Below, piece after piece: positions 49,101-55,982 of a stretch of 64,000 nucleotides of DNA. The position numbers and the translations under genes are program-made. Origin of the DNA: Streptomyces sp. FIT100. GTDB taxonomy: Bacteria > Actinomycetota > Actinomycetes > Streptomycetales > Streptomycetaceae. Every line of letters begins with the position of its first letter. Position 1 is the first letter of the stretch. The notes below the pieces were generated by a model. The model did no database searches. It was given only the letters and a program-made list of their open reading frames with translations, and had not been told where the DNA came from. Location: the NCBI RefSeq assembly GCF_024584805.1, contig NZ_CP075715.1, positions 6,605,526 through 6,669,525 on the forward strand, read 5' to 3'.

Positions 49101-50061
49101 CCAGTTCGGCCAAGGTCGCGTCGGGGGAGACGGTGAGCCTGAGCGGCAGCACGTTCATCACCATGCCCGGCACGCGCAGCGCGGCCGACCCCAGGCGGCC
49201 CATCATGGGCAGGCCGAGCACGACGTCGGACCGCGCGGTGGCGCGCGAGACGTAGAGGGCCTGCGCGGCGAGCAGTACGTCGGGCCAGGTCGCGCGGAGC
49301 CGGGTGCCCAGTTCCTGCAGACGCTCGGTGGTCTCGGGAGGCAGCTCGACCGTGCGGCGGCGGAACGTGCGCGAGGGCAGCGCGCCGCGGCCCGCGAGCC
49401 GGGGCGCGGCGGGCAGGTCGGCGAACGTCTGCGTCCAGTGGGCCCGGTCGGCCGCGAAGGCGTCGGACGAGCGGTAGGCGGCGTCCTCGGCGACGAGGTC
49501 GGCGAGGGTGCCGAAGGTGCGCGGGGCGGGCATCTCGCCTCGGGCGAGCGCCGTGTAGAGCTCGGCCGTGCGCCGTACGAGGAGCGAGTAGCCGAAGCCG
49601 TCGATGACGAGGTGGTGGATGCCCTGGTACCACAGCCACCGCTGTGCGCCGACCCGGAACAGGGCTTGCCGGAAGAGCGGTCCCGTCGTCAGATCGCAGG
49701 GCTTGGCGAGGTCGGCGCGCATCCACGTCTCGGCCTTCAGCTCGGCGCCGTCACCGTCGTGCAGGTCGAGCACGGTCAGCGGGAGCTCGACGGCCGCGCG
49801 TATGTGCTGGCGCGGTCCGTCCGGGCCGTTCTCGATGCGTACGCGCAGGGCGTCGGCCTCGGCGGTGACGCGGCGGAGCGCCGCGGCGAAGAGGTCCGGG
49901 TCGAGCGGCCCGTCGATGTCCAGGCACTCCGCGGTGTTCTGCGCGGGGCTGAGCGGATCGAGGGCCTGCGCGTACCACATGCCCGACTGGGCAGCCGTCA
50001 GCGGCAGCACGCTGGCCGGGGTGCCCGTGCCGGCGCCGGTGGTCGTGGCGGCGGCGGTCAT
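46126..50061 (-). CDS. entF: EntF-like NRPS (C-A-T-TE), serine-activating siderophore synthetase
   Basis: Condenses 2,3-dihydroxybenzoate with an amino acid and releases the cyclised trimer. 1311 residues (E. coli EntF 1293): condensation domain about 15-445 with IHHLVIDGFG; adenylation domain about 465-955 with YTSGSTGRPKGV; carrier domain about 985-1055 with DLGGTSLSAVQL; thioesterase about 1080-1311 with LLGWSLGGILAH. Reading the specificity pocket by the Stachelhaus positions from FDVSVWEFF, CHFVPSML, VFCGGE and NLYGPAEAAVDV gives D-V-W-H-F-G-L-V-D-K, the serine code of EntF except Gly for Ser at position 301. ATG overlaps the aryl carrier protein stop. A DHB-Ser trilactone (enterobactin) is the predicted product. 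Confidence 0.93.
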   Translation of the reverse strand: MTAAATTTGAGTGTPASVLPLTAAQSGMWYAQALDPLSPAQNTAECLDIDGPLDPDLFAAALRRVTAEADALRVRIENGPDGPRQHIRAAVELPLTVLDLHDGDGAELKAETWMRADLAKPCDLTTGPLFRQALFRVGAQRWLWYQGIHHLVIDGFGYSLLVRRTAELYTALARGEMPAPRTFGTLADLVAEDAAYRSSDAFAADRAHWTQTFADLPAAPRLAGRGALPSRTFRRRTVELPPETTERLQELGTRLRATWPDVLLAAQALYVSRATARSDVVLGLPMMGRLGSAALRVPGMVMNVLPLRLTVSPDATLAELVHRVVLGIREARRHQRYRYEDIRRDLGLLSENRALIGPVLNIMPFDYAVDFAGAPARARNLAAGPVDDLRVNVYARADGRGLCIDHDGNPALYEDADLAAHQNRFLHLLDRLTATDPQQPLAVHPIATPAEHALVLREFNETERTLPPTTLIGPIEARAMDTPDATALVYGDVSLTYAELNAHASRLARHLQTLGARPGAVVAVSVPRSPELVATVFATLKSGAAYLPLDPDYPAQRLAYMLRDAAPVCAVVDRAGRLPEDAGVPLVVLDELDISPYPPVNPARPLTPAHPAYVIYTSGSTGRPKGVVVSHGAIDNRLRWMQHTYPLAAGDRVLHKTPSSFDVSVWEFFWPLREGAALVVAEPGVHKDPVELARLIRERSVTVCHFVPSMLHAFLAEADTSACTGLRRVFCGGETLPPETLNAFVRALPDVELHNLYGPAEAAVDVTYHLCAPDSSGPVPIGRPVWNTRLYVLDAALQPCPPGIPGELYLAGRQLADSYLNRPALTASRFVADPFGPPGSRMYRTGDLARWTDQGELDYLGRTDRQVKLRGQRIELGEVEAALVEQPDVDGACALVRDDRLVGYVTGDADPAAVRARLAQVLPEHMVPAAVVRLDALPLSPNGKLDRRSLPTPVLTGAEDAGCPSDPLEEALKRLFAEVLGVGRAGPDDAFFDLGGTSLSAVQLVARVREEYGTELTIGSLFEAPTPAALAARLKAAGSPHGAGLGGSSAEEALDVLLPLRTDGGRTPLFAFHPSGGISWCYAGLSARLGPDQPLYGIQARGLVRDEPLPDTLRGQAADYVECLRAVRAHGPYRLLGWSLGGILAHTVACMLQEAEEEVDLLALCDAFPTEQWRERPAPEEGDALTAVLRMAGFDRTDERTREDVLATLRRAGSPLAGLSDRTLSKIFEVVPHHARMVREHRHRPYDGNLLFFTAAAPRTEDWLTWQAWHAHVSGAIVNHDLDCTHPQLLQDRHLDDIAAILTARLKELDA

Positions 50062-50285
50062 GACGCCCCCAGCAGCGGCGCCCAGGCGTTGATGGCCGGC
50101 TGCTCGGCGAGGTCCGCGAAGTCCGCGTCGACGCCGTGCTCGCGGCGCCAGCGTTCGAGTAGCGTCATGATGCGGACCGAGTCGAGTCCGTATTCCACGA
50201 GGTTCTCGTCGAAGGGGATGTCCGCGGGGTCCTCGCCGAGACAGTCGGCGACATCGCCGCGGAGCTGTTCCAGAGTGATGGCCAC
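50058..50285 (-). CDS. Free-standing aryl carrier protein
   Basis: 75-residue carrier domain with the phosphopantetheine motif ENLVEYGLDSVRIMTLLERWR. In E. coli EntB and B. subtilis DhbB this domain is fused to isochorismatase; here it is a separate gene six bases after the isochorismatase stop. GTG start at 50285 is set by the family's short N-terminus (AITLEQLRGDVADCLGE). It would be loaded with 2,3-DHB by the adjacent ligase and deliver it to the NRPS. Confidence 0.9.
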   Translation of the reverse strand: MAITLEQLRGDVADCLGEDPADIPFDENLVEYGLDSVRIMTLLERWRREHGVDADFADLAEQPAINAWAPLLGAS

Positions 50286-50290
50286 GGTGC

Positions 50291-50923
50291 TCAGAACTCC
50301 TTGAAGAGCGCGTCGGTGGTGGTCACGAACGCGCAGCGGCCGGCGGCCCAGCGCAGGGCCATGTCGTGGTCGTCGCGGGAGAAGTCGGCAACGGCATCGG
50401 CGACGACGAACGCCTGGATGTCCCGCATCCACGCGTCGCAGGCGGTCACCAGCACGCCGATGTGCGCGTACACACCGATGACGACCAGCTGGTCGCGGCC
50501 GGTCTCATGGAGCAGCTGCGCCAGCCGGGTGCGCACGAACGCGCTGTACTTCCACTTGATCAGGATCCTGTCGCCGGGCTGTGGCGCGACCTCCTCCGGC
50601 ACGGCGAGCGCCTCGGCGTCATCGGCGGCGCCGAGGCCCCAGAAGTCGAGCTGGAGCCCGCGCTGCTCGGGCGTCTGGCCGCCGCGCTGGGCCGAATACG
50701 CGACCGGTACGCCGAGGCCGCGGGCGCGCTCCAGCAGCCGGCCGGTGTTGCCCAGCATCCCCGTCAGCGGCTGCTCGCCGGACGGGAACGCGCCGAGGAA
50801 GTGGTTCTGCAGGTCGTGGACGAGCAGCACGGCGCGCGCGGGGTCCGCGGTCCAGGCGACGCGGTTCTCCGGCAGCTCGTCCGCCGACGGCAGCGGGTAG
50901 GAGGCGATGGCGGGGAGTGCCAT
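50291..50923 (-). CDS. dhbB: Isochorismatase (DhbB/EntB N-terminal type)
   Basis: Hydrolyses isochorismate to 2,3-dihydro-2,3-dihydroxybenzoate and pyruvate. 210 residues: IASYPLPSADELPENRVAWT, catalytic Asp in AVLLVHDLQNHFL, LIKWKYSAF, and the VIGVYAHIGVLVTACDAWMRD loop. It ends where EntB would continue into its carrier domain. Fifth enzyme-coding step in the operon order dhbA-C-E-B-ArCP-NRPS-MbtH. Confidence 0.94.
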   Translation of the reverse strand: MALPAIASYPLPSADELPENRVAWTADPARAVLLVHDLQNHFLGAFPSGEQPLTGMLGNTGRLLERARGLGVPVAYSAQRGGQTPEQRGLQLDFWGLGAADDAEALAVPEEVAPQPGDRILIKWKYSAFVRTRLAQLLHETGRDQLVVIGVYAHIGVLVTACDAWMRDIQAFVVADAVADFSRDDHDMALRWAAGRCAFVTTTDALFKEF

Positions 50924-50936
50924 GGGAGAGGGCCTT

Positions 50937-52634
50937 TCACTGCGGCTCGGTTGCGGCCGCGGCGGACCGCAGCTGCTTCTTGCTGACCTTGCCGACCCCC
51001 GTCTCTGGGAAGGCGTCGACGAACTCGACGAGATCGGGGACCTTGTAGCCGGCGACGCCGCGGTCACGGACGAACCGCTTGATGGCGGCCGGCTTCAGCT
51101 GCTCGGCACCCTCGCGGAGGATGACGTAGGCGAGGGAGCGTTCCCCCAGGTACGCGTCGGGGACCCCGACGACGGCGACGTCGTGCACGGACGGATGGGC
51201 GAGGATGATGTTCTCGACCTCCTCCGGCGCGACCTTCTCACCGCCCCGGTTGATCTGGTCCTTGGACCTGCCGACGACGACGAGGTGGCCCGTCGGGGTG
51301 CGGCGCACGAGGTCGCCGGTGCGGAAGAAGCCGTCCGGTGTGAAGGCGCGCACGTTGTGGTCCGGCGCGCGCCAGTAGCCGCGGATCGTGTACGGGCCGC
51401 GGGTCAGCAGGTGTCCGACCGTGCCCTCGGGGACATCGTGCCCGGTGTCGTCGACGATGCGGATCTCGTCGTCCGGGGAGATCGGGCGGCCCTGCGTGGC
51501 GACCACGGTCTCGAAGTCGTCGTCCAGACGCGTGTAGTTGACGAGCCCCTCGGCCATGCCGAAGACCTGCATGAGCCGGCATCCCAGGGCGGGCTCCAGA
51601 CGGCGCGCCGCCTCCGCGCTGTACTTGGCGCCGCCGACGAGCACCAGCTCCAGGCTCGCCAGGTCGTGACCGCTCTTCGGACCGGCCTCGGTCCACAGGA
51701 GGGCGAGCGGCGGCACAAGACCCGTCATCGTGATCCGCTCCTGCTCGACGAGGGCCAGGGCCGTCGCCGGGTCGGGGCTGGGGGACAGCACCACGGTGCC
51801 TCCGGCGTACAGCGTCCCCAGCCAACCCGGCGAACTCATCGGGAAGTTGTGTGCGGCCGGCAGGACGACGAGGAAGCGGGTGCCGGCGTCGACGCCGCAG
51901 ATGTCGTCGGAGCCCCGCAGCGAGTAGAGGTAGTCGTCGTGGGTGCGCGGGATGAGCTTCGGCACTCCTGTCGTACCGCCCGACAGCTGGAGGAACGCCA
52001 GCTCGTGCGGCTCCGGTCCCGGGGGCATGGCGACGGGATCGCGGGGCACGTCGGACAGCGCGGTGTGCTCGCCCGGGTCGCCGACGACGAAGACGTCCCG
52101 CAGGCTCGGCGTGCGCTGCGCCACCCGCGTCGCGAGCTCGCGGTGGTCGAAGCCCGCGTGCTGGTCGGGGATCACGTACGCGACGGCCCCGGAGAAGGAG
52201 CAGAAGTGGCGGATCTCCGACTCCCGGTGCGCGGGCAGCGCGTACACGGGCAGCGCACCGATGCGGAACAGCGCGAAAACGACAGCGATGAACTCGCCGA
52301 TGTTCGGCAGGTGGAGGACGACCCGGTCGCCCTTGGACATCCCGCGCGCCGCGAACCCGGCGGCCAGCCGGTCGGCCTGCTCGTCCAGTTCCCGGTACGT
52401 CCAGGTGCGGCGCTCGGGGGCCGGGTCGACGAGGGCGATCCGGTCGGGGTGGACGGCGGCGCGCTCGCGCAGCACGCCCCCGAAGGTCTCGCCGCGCCAG
52501 TAGTCCGCCGCGCGGTAGCGCTCGGTGAACTCCGGGGGCCAGGTGGGTGCGTCGGTCCCCGGGGTGGCGGCAGTCACCGGACGCAGCGCGGTGGGGTCCC
52601 CCCGGCCGGGGGCCGGCGGAGGGAGGGCGGTCAC
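50937..52634 (-). CDS. dhbE: 2,3-dihydroxybenzoate-AMP ligase
   Basis: Activates 2,3-DHB as the adenylate and transfers it to the aryl carrier protein. 565 residues with the ANL-family motifs LSGGTTGVPKLIPRTHDDY, the DHB-recognition segment AAHNFPMSSPGWLG, FRTGDLVRRTPTGHLVVVGR and INRGGEKVAPEEVE with the C-terminal catalytic Lys in GVGKVSKKQL. GTG at 52634 overlaps the stop of the isochorismate synthase gene (GTGA). The N-terminal 30 residues are Pro-rich and extra. Confidence 0.94.
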   Translation of the reverse strand: MTALPPPAPGRGDPTALRPVTAATPGTDAPTWPPEFTERYRAADYWRGETFGGVLRERAAVHPDRIALVDPAPERRTWTYRELDEQADRLAAGFAARGMSKGDRVVLHLPNIGEFIAVVFALFRIGALPVYALPAHRESEIRHFCSFSGAVAYVIPDQHAGFDHRELATRVAQRTPSLRDVFVVGDPGEHTALSDVPRDPVAMPPGPEPHELAFLQLSGGTTGVPKLIPRTHDDYLYSLRGSDDICGVDAGTRFLVVLPAAHNFPMSSPGWLGTLYAGGTVVLSPSPDPATALALVEQERITMTGLVPPLALLWTEAGPKSGHDLASLELVLVGGAKYSAEAARRLEPALGCRLMQVFGMAEGLVNYTRLDDDFETVVATQGRPISPDDEIRIVDDTGHDVPEGTVGHLLTRGPYTIRGYWRAPDHNVRAFTPDGFFRTGDLVRRTPTGHLVVVGRSKDQINRGGEKVAPEEVENIILAHPSVHDVAVVGVPDAYLGERSLAYVILREGAEQLKPAAIKRFVRDRGVAGYKVPDLVEFVDAFPETGVGKVSKKQLRSAAAATEPQ

Positions 52635-53827
52635 AGCGAAGCCCCCACGGCGTCGAGGAACGTACGGAACTTGGCGCCGGTCTCCGCGGTCTCGGCCTCC
52701 GGTGTGGAAGCGGCCACCACTCCGGCTCCCGCGAACAGCCTGAGCGAGCGCCCTTCGGCCTCGGCGCAGCGGATGGTCACGACCCACTCGCCGTCCCCAT
52801 CCGCGTCCTGCCAGCCGACCATGCCGGTGTACGGGCCGCGCTCGAAGGGCTCCGACTCGGCGATGACGGCACGGGCCACGTCGGTCGGGGTGCCGCACAC
52901 CGCCGGTGTGGGGTGCAGGGCGGACGCCAGCTCCAGGGAGGTGACGCCAGGGTCGGCGAGCTCGCCCGTCACGGTGGTCGACAGGTGCCACATCGCCGCC
53001 GTACGCACCAGCGTGGGCCGCTCGGGCACCTCCAGGCAGATGCAGAACGGCGCGAGCGCCTCGCGCACCGCGTCGACGACGACGGCGTGCTCGTGCAGGT
53101 CCTTGGGCGACTCGAGCAGCGCCGCCGCGCGTCGGACGTCCTCGGCCAGGTCGGTGCTGCGCGGCGCGGAGCCGCCCAGTGGGTTCGCGGTCAGGCGGCC
53201 GCCCTTGCGGGCGACGAGCAGTTCGGGACTGGCCCCGATGAGCGTGCGACCGGGGCCGCTGGGGACGGCGAAGGTGTATCCGACCGGGTCGCGGCGGGCC
53301 AGGCGGCTCAGCATGGCCGGCAGGTCGGGCTCGTCGGGCGAGGTCAGCTCCAGGGTGCGGGCGAGGACGACCTTGGTGAACTCCCCGGACCGCATCCGCA
53401 TCACCGCCTCGGCGACCGCCTGGCCGTACCGCTCGGGCGCCGGAACCTCCCGCACCTGCCACGCGGTGACCCCCTCCGGAAGTGGCGCGGGCAGGGCGAT
53501 GAGCGGGTCCTCACGCAGCGGCGGCGCCCACTGGACGGACTGGGGGGAGACCAGCGAATGCGGGGCGTCCGGGGCGAAGGGCACGGAGCCCATGACGACC
53601 GGTGCCAGGGCACCCGCCTGTCTCCGTGCGTCCAGCAGGGCGCGCACCCGCCATGTCAACGGCCGTGTGTCGTGGGGCACGTCGGCGGCGGTTCCCGAGC
53701 CCAGCAAGGTGCGGTGGGGCGAAGCGATGAACCGGCCGGTGCCCGGGCTGTAGGCGTCGAGCAGGGCGGTCGCCGCGCCGGGCGAGGCGAGCGGCGTGGC
53801 GGTGGATTCGCGCAGAGAGGCGGACAT
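52631..53827 (-). CDS. dhbC: Isochorismate synthase
   Basis: Converts chorismate to isochorismate with Mg2+. 398 residues of the anthranilate/isochorismate synthase fold: FTKVVLARTLEL, LIGASPELLVARKGGRLTANPLGGSAPR, ALHPTPAVCGTPTDVA and ERGPYTGMVGWQDADGDGEWVVTIRCAE. The first committed step of DHB synthesis. It lies 61 bp after dhbA and is co-translated with the ligase. Confidence 0.94.
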   Translation of the reverse strand: MSASLRESTATPLASPGAATALLDAYSPGTGRFIASPHRTLLGSGTAADVPHDTRPLTWRVRALLDARRQAGALAPVVMGSVPFAPDAPHSLVSPQSVQWAPPLREDPLIALPAPLPEGVTAWQVREVPAPERYGQAVAEAVMRMRSGEFTKVVLARTLELTSPDEPDLPAMLSRLARRDPVGYTFAVPSGPGRTLIGASPELLVARKGGRLTANPLGGSAPRSTDLAEDVRRAAALLESPKDLHEHAVVVDAVREALAPFCICLEVPERPTLVRTAAMWHLSTTVTGELADPGVTSLELASALHPTPAVCGTPTDVARAVIAESEPFERGPYTGMVGWQDADGDGEWVVTIRCAEAEGRSLRLFAGAGVVAASTPEAETAETGAKFRTFLDAVGASL

Positions 53828-53888
53828 GGATGGCTCCAGCGGGGGACGGCACGGTCCGTGGTCGACGAGGCCGCTGCGGGCGGGCGGT

Positions 53889-54686
53889 TCAGGCCCGCAG
53901 GGTGGCGCCGCCGTCGACGTACAGGTCGTGCATGGTGATGTGACGCGCGCGGTCGGACACGAGGAAGACGACCGCCTCGGCGACGTCGGAAGGGTCGGCG
54001 ATCCGGCCCAGCGGGATGCCGGTGCGGTGCGTCGCGAGGTCTCCCTCGATGACGCGGCGCGCGGCGGCTTCCGGGTCCTGGGTGTCGGAGGCGGTCCACA
54101 TGGCGCGCTGCATGTCGGTCAGAGTCGAGCCGGGGGAGACCGTGTTGCAGCGGACACCCCGTGGGGCCAGTTCCAGGCCGAGGCATTTGGTGAACATCAC
54201 GGCGGCGGCCTTGGAGGCGGCGTAGGCGGACAGGCCCGCGCGGGGGATGCCGGCCGCGTTCGAGGCGACGGTGACGATGGTGCCGCGGCCGCGCTCGGCC
54301 ATGCGGCGGGCGGCCGACCGTGAGACGTGGAAGACACCGGTGGTGTTGACGGCGAACGTGGCCGCCCAGTCCTCGTCCGTCAGGTCCACGACCTGGGAGC
54401 CCCGCAGGATTCCGGCGACGTTGACTGCGATGTCCACCGCACCGAGCGTGCGCTCGGTCTCGGCCACGAGGGCCTCGACGGCCGCCCCGTCCGTGACGTC
54501 GAGCGGGCGGGCGGTGACCTGGTCGCCGTATTTCTCGGCAAGGGCCTGCACACCCTCGGGGTCCAGGTCGGTGGCGACCACGCGGACGTCCCGTTCGACG
54601 AGCGCCGTCACCACCGCCTTGCCGATGCCACGGCCCGCGCCCGTCACAAGGGCGTGCCGTCCGGAGAGTTCAGGGTCAGCACTCAC
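53889..54686 (-). CDS. dhbA: 2,3-dihydro-2,3-dihydroxybenzoate dehydrogenase
   Basis: NAD-dependent short-chain dehydrogenase making 2,3-DHB. 265 residues with VTGAGRGIGKAVV, NVAGILR (NAG-type motif), catalytic Ser in TVASNAAG and Tyr-x3-Lys in SAYAASKAA. GTG at 54686 is used because the SDR core begins a few residues later; the frame continues upstream without conserved sequence. First gene of the siderophore operon; the promoter must lie just upstream, where I could not find a DmdR/IdeR iron box (TTAGGTTAGGCT-type). Confidence 0.92.
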   Translation of the reverse strand: MSADPELSGRHALVTGAGRGIGKAVVTALVERDVRVVATDLDPEGVQALAEKYGDQVTARPLDVTDGAAVEALVAETERTLGAVDIAVNVAGILRGSQVVDLTDEDWAATFAVNTTGVFHVSRSAARRMAERGRGTIVTVASNAAGIPRAGLSAYAASKAAAVMFTKCLGLELAPRGVRCNTVSPGSTLTDMQRAMWTASDTQDPEAAARRVIEGDLATHRTGIPLGRIADPSDVAEAVVFLVSDRARHITMHDLYVDGGATLRA

Positions 54687-55632
54687 GTGACCACCGCCTT
54701 CCGGTTGTCGTCGAGCCCGGGACCGCCGCCTCCGCACTGCCCGGGCTCGTCCACTTCCAGCCGTCCAGCGCGGTCGCGTGCTCGTCACGTCGGCGTTCGG
54801 CTGCTGATCGGCAGGCTTTCCGGCCGGCTCGTCGAGGCTTTCGGAGCCAGGCCGGTCGCAGTCAGGGTGCCGGGCGAACACCCGGTCGCCGTGGAGCTGC
54901 TCGATGTACTTCTCGATGACCGGCGTCGAGTGACTCTCGCTCTGGATACCGGGCTCGGTCTGGGTGCCGGGCCGGCCGAACCGATCTCCCTCAGCGTATC
55001 GCCGATGAACACGCCCTGCTCCACGAAGGCCGTGCCGCCCGCCGAGCGGCGGGCCACGGACACGCTTCCGCACGGGGTGGCCCGCTGTCCTACCGGTTCC
55101 GGGAGGGGGCCCGGCCGAGGACCAGGGAACGCGGTGAACAGGCGCCCGGGGTCGAGGAGTTCGTGGTGGGTGTCTTGCTGGGCACGCTGTGCACTCCACC
55201 ACGTCACGCTGCGCTCCACCACGACGTTGGCACCCGGCGTGGGACACCCGCCCGCTCGATGCGGCGCATGCTTCAGGTCGATGCACATTGCCCCGAGAAG
55301 CCGGAACGCGGAGCCGGGGCTATCGTGAAGGTGTCGCCGACGATGAGTCTGTCCGCGGCAAGGCACCGACCTGGGGGTTCGGTGCTCTTCGATGAAACCC
55401 GCCGTGGCGCCGTGGCGTCGTGGTACGTCCTCGCGGCGATCGCGGTACGCGGGACGGCTTGACACCGGCGCGGCAGCGTTCATGGCACCGACGACGCCTG
55501 CCGGTCAGGTGGCACGAGTCCATCGAGCACACCCCCAGGCGACCCGGTCTCTGGTCGGTGCACACCTATGCCGAGTCGAGCAAGTCGAGCTCACCGGTGA
55601 CGAAACATGGCCCGCTCCGAGAAGCGGCCGCT
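54687..55632. other. About 950 bp without a recognisable gene upstream of the siderophore operon
   Basis: Open frames on both strands here show no family similarity and uneven codon use. They may be decayed genes: the minus-strand frame around 54790-55300 and the plus-strand frame ending near 55460 contain short protein-like stretches but no domain. The dhbA promoter should be at the left edge, where a GCCCGGG...CCCGGGC inverted repeat is seen (about 54714-54745). No siderophore transporter gene is present. Confidence 0.55.
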
Positions 55633-55636
55633 CTAG

Positions 55637-55906
55637 GGAGTGTCTTCGAAGTGGCGTCGTCCGCCCGGAGGGCGGGCCCGGCGGTGTCTGGTGCGTGCGA
55701 TCGCAGGGCGGAGGAGGGGGAGTCCATGCGGTGGGGGCACCTCCCGTGCCCGAAGGGCCACGGGGGACATCGGCGACCGACGACAACGCAGCGTGGGGGG
55801 CACCTCCCGTGCCCGAAGGGCTACGGGGGTGGGGGCACCTCCTAGGCGCGAGCTCTGGGGGAGCGTGCCAGGCGTCACCGGGCAGACGGGACTTTGAAGA
55901 CACGAC
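55637..55906. mobile_element. 270-bp MITE-like element with CTAG target duplication
   Basis: The ends are imperfect inverted repeats: left GGAGTGTCTTCGAAGTGGCG, right (reversed) GTCGTGTCTTCAAAGTCCCG, matching at 15 of 20 positions. Both ends abut CTAG (55633-55636 and 55907-55910), consistent with a 4-bp target site duplication as made by IS5-related elements. No transposase frame fits inside. The interior carries three copies of GGGGCACCTCC and two longer GGCACCTCCCGTGCCCGAAG units. Confidence 0.7.
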
Positions 55907-55930
55907 CTAGGGGCGCCCGGGGTGTGGGTC

Positions 55931-55968
55931 GTCCCGCCCCGGCCGGATGACGGCGGCCGGGGCGGGAC
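55931..55968. terminator. Strong hairpin after the RICIN-domain protein gene
   Basis: GTCCCGCCCCGGCCG and CGGCCGGGGCGGGAC form a perfect 15-bp stem with an eight-base loop, 15 bases after the stop codon of the minus-strand gene. Confidence 0.9.
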
Positions 55969-55982
55969 CGGTGGGAGGGTTG

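Noticed and set aside
53889..55286. Longer dhbA product of 465 residues
   Set aside because: The added N-terminal 200 residues have no SDR or other similarity; the core starts at the GTG at 54686.
55392..55910. 172-codon plus-strand frame
   Set aside because: It crosses the left end and whole interior of the MITE-like element and shows no family features.
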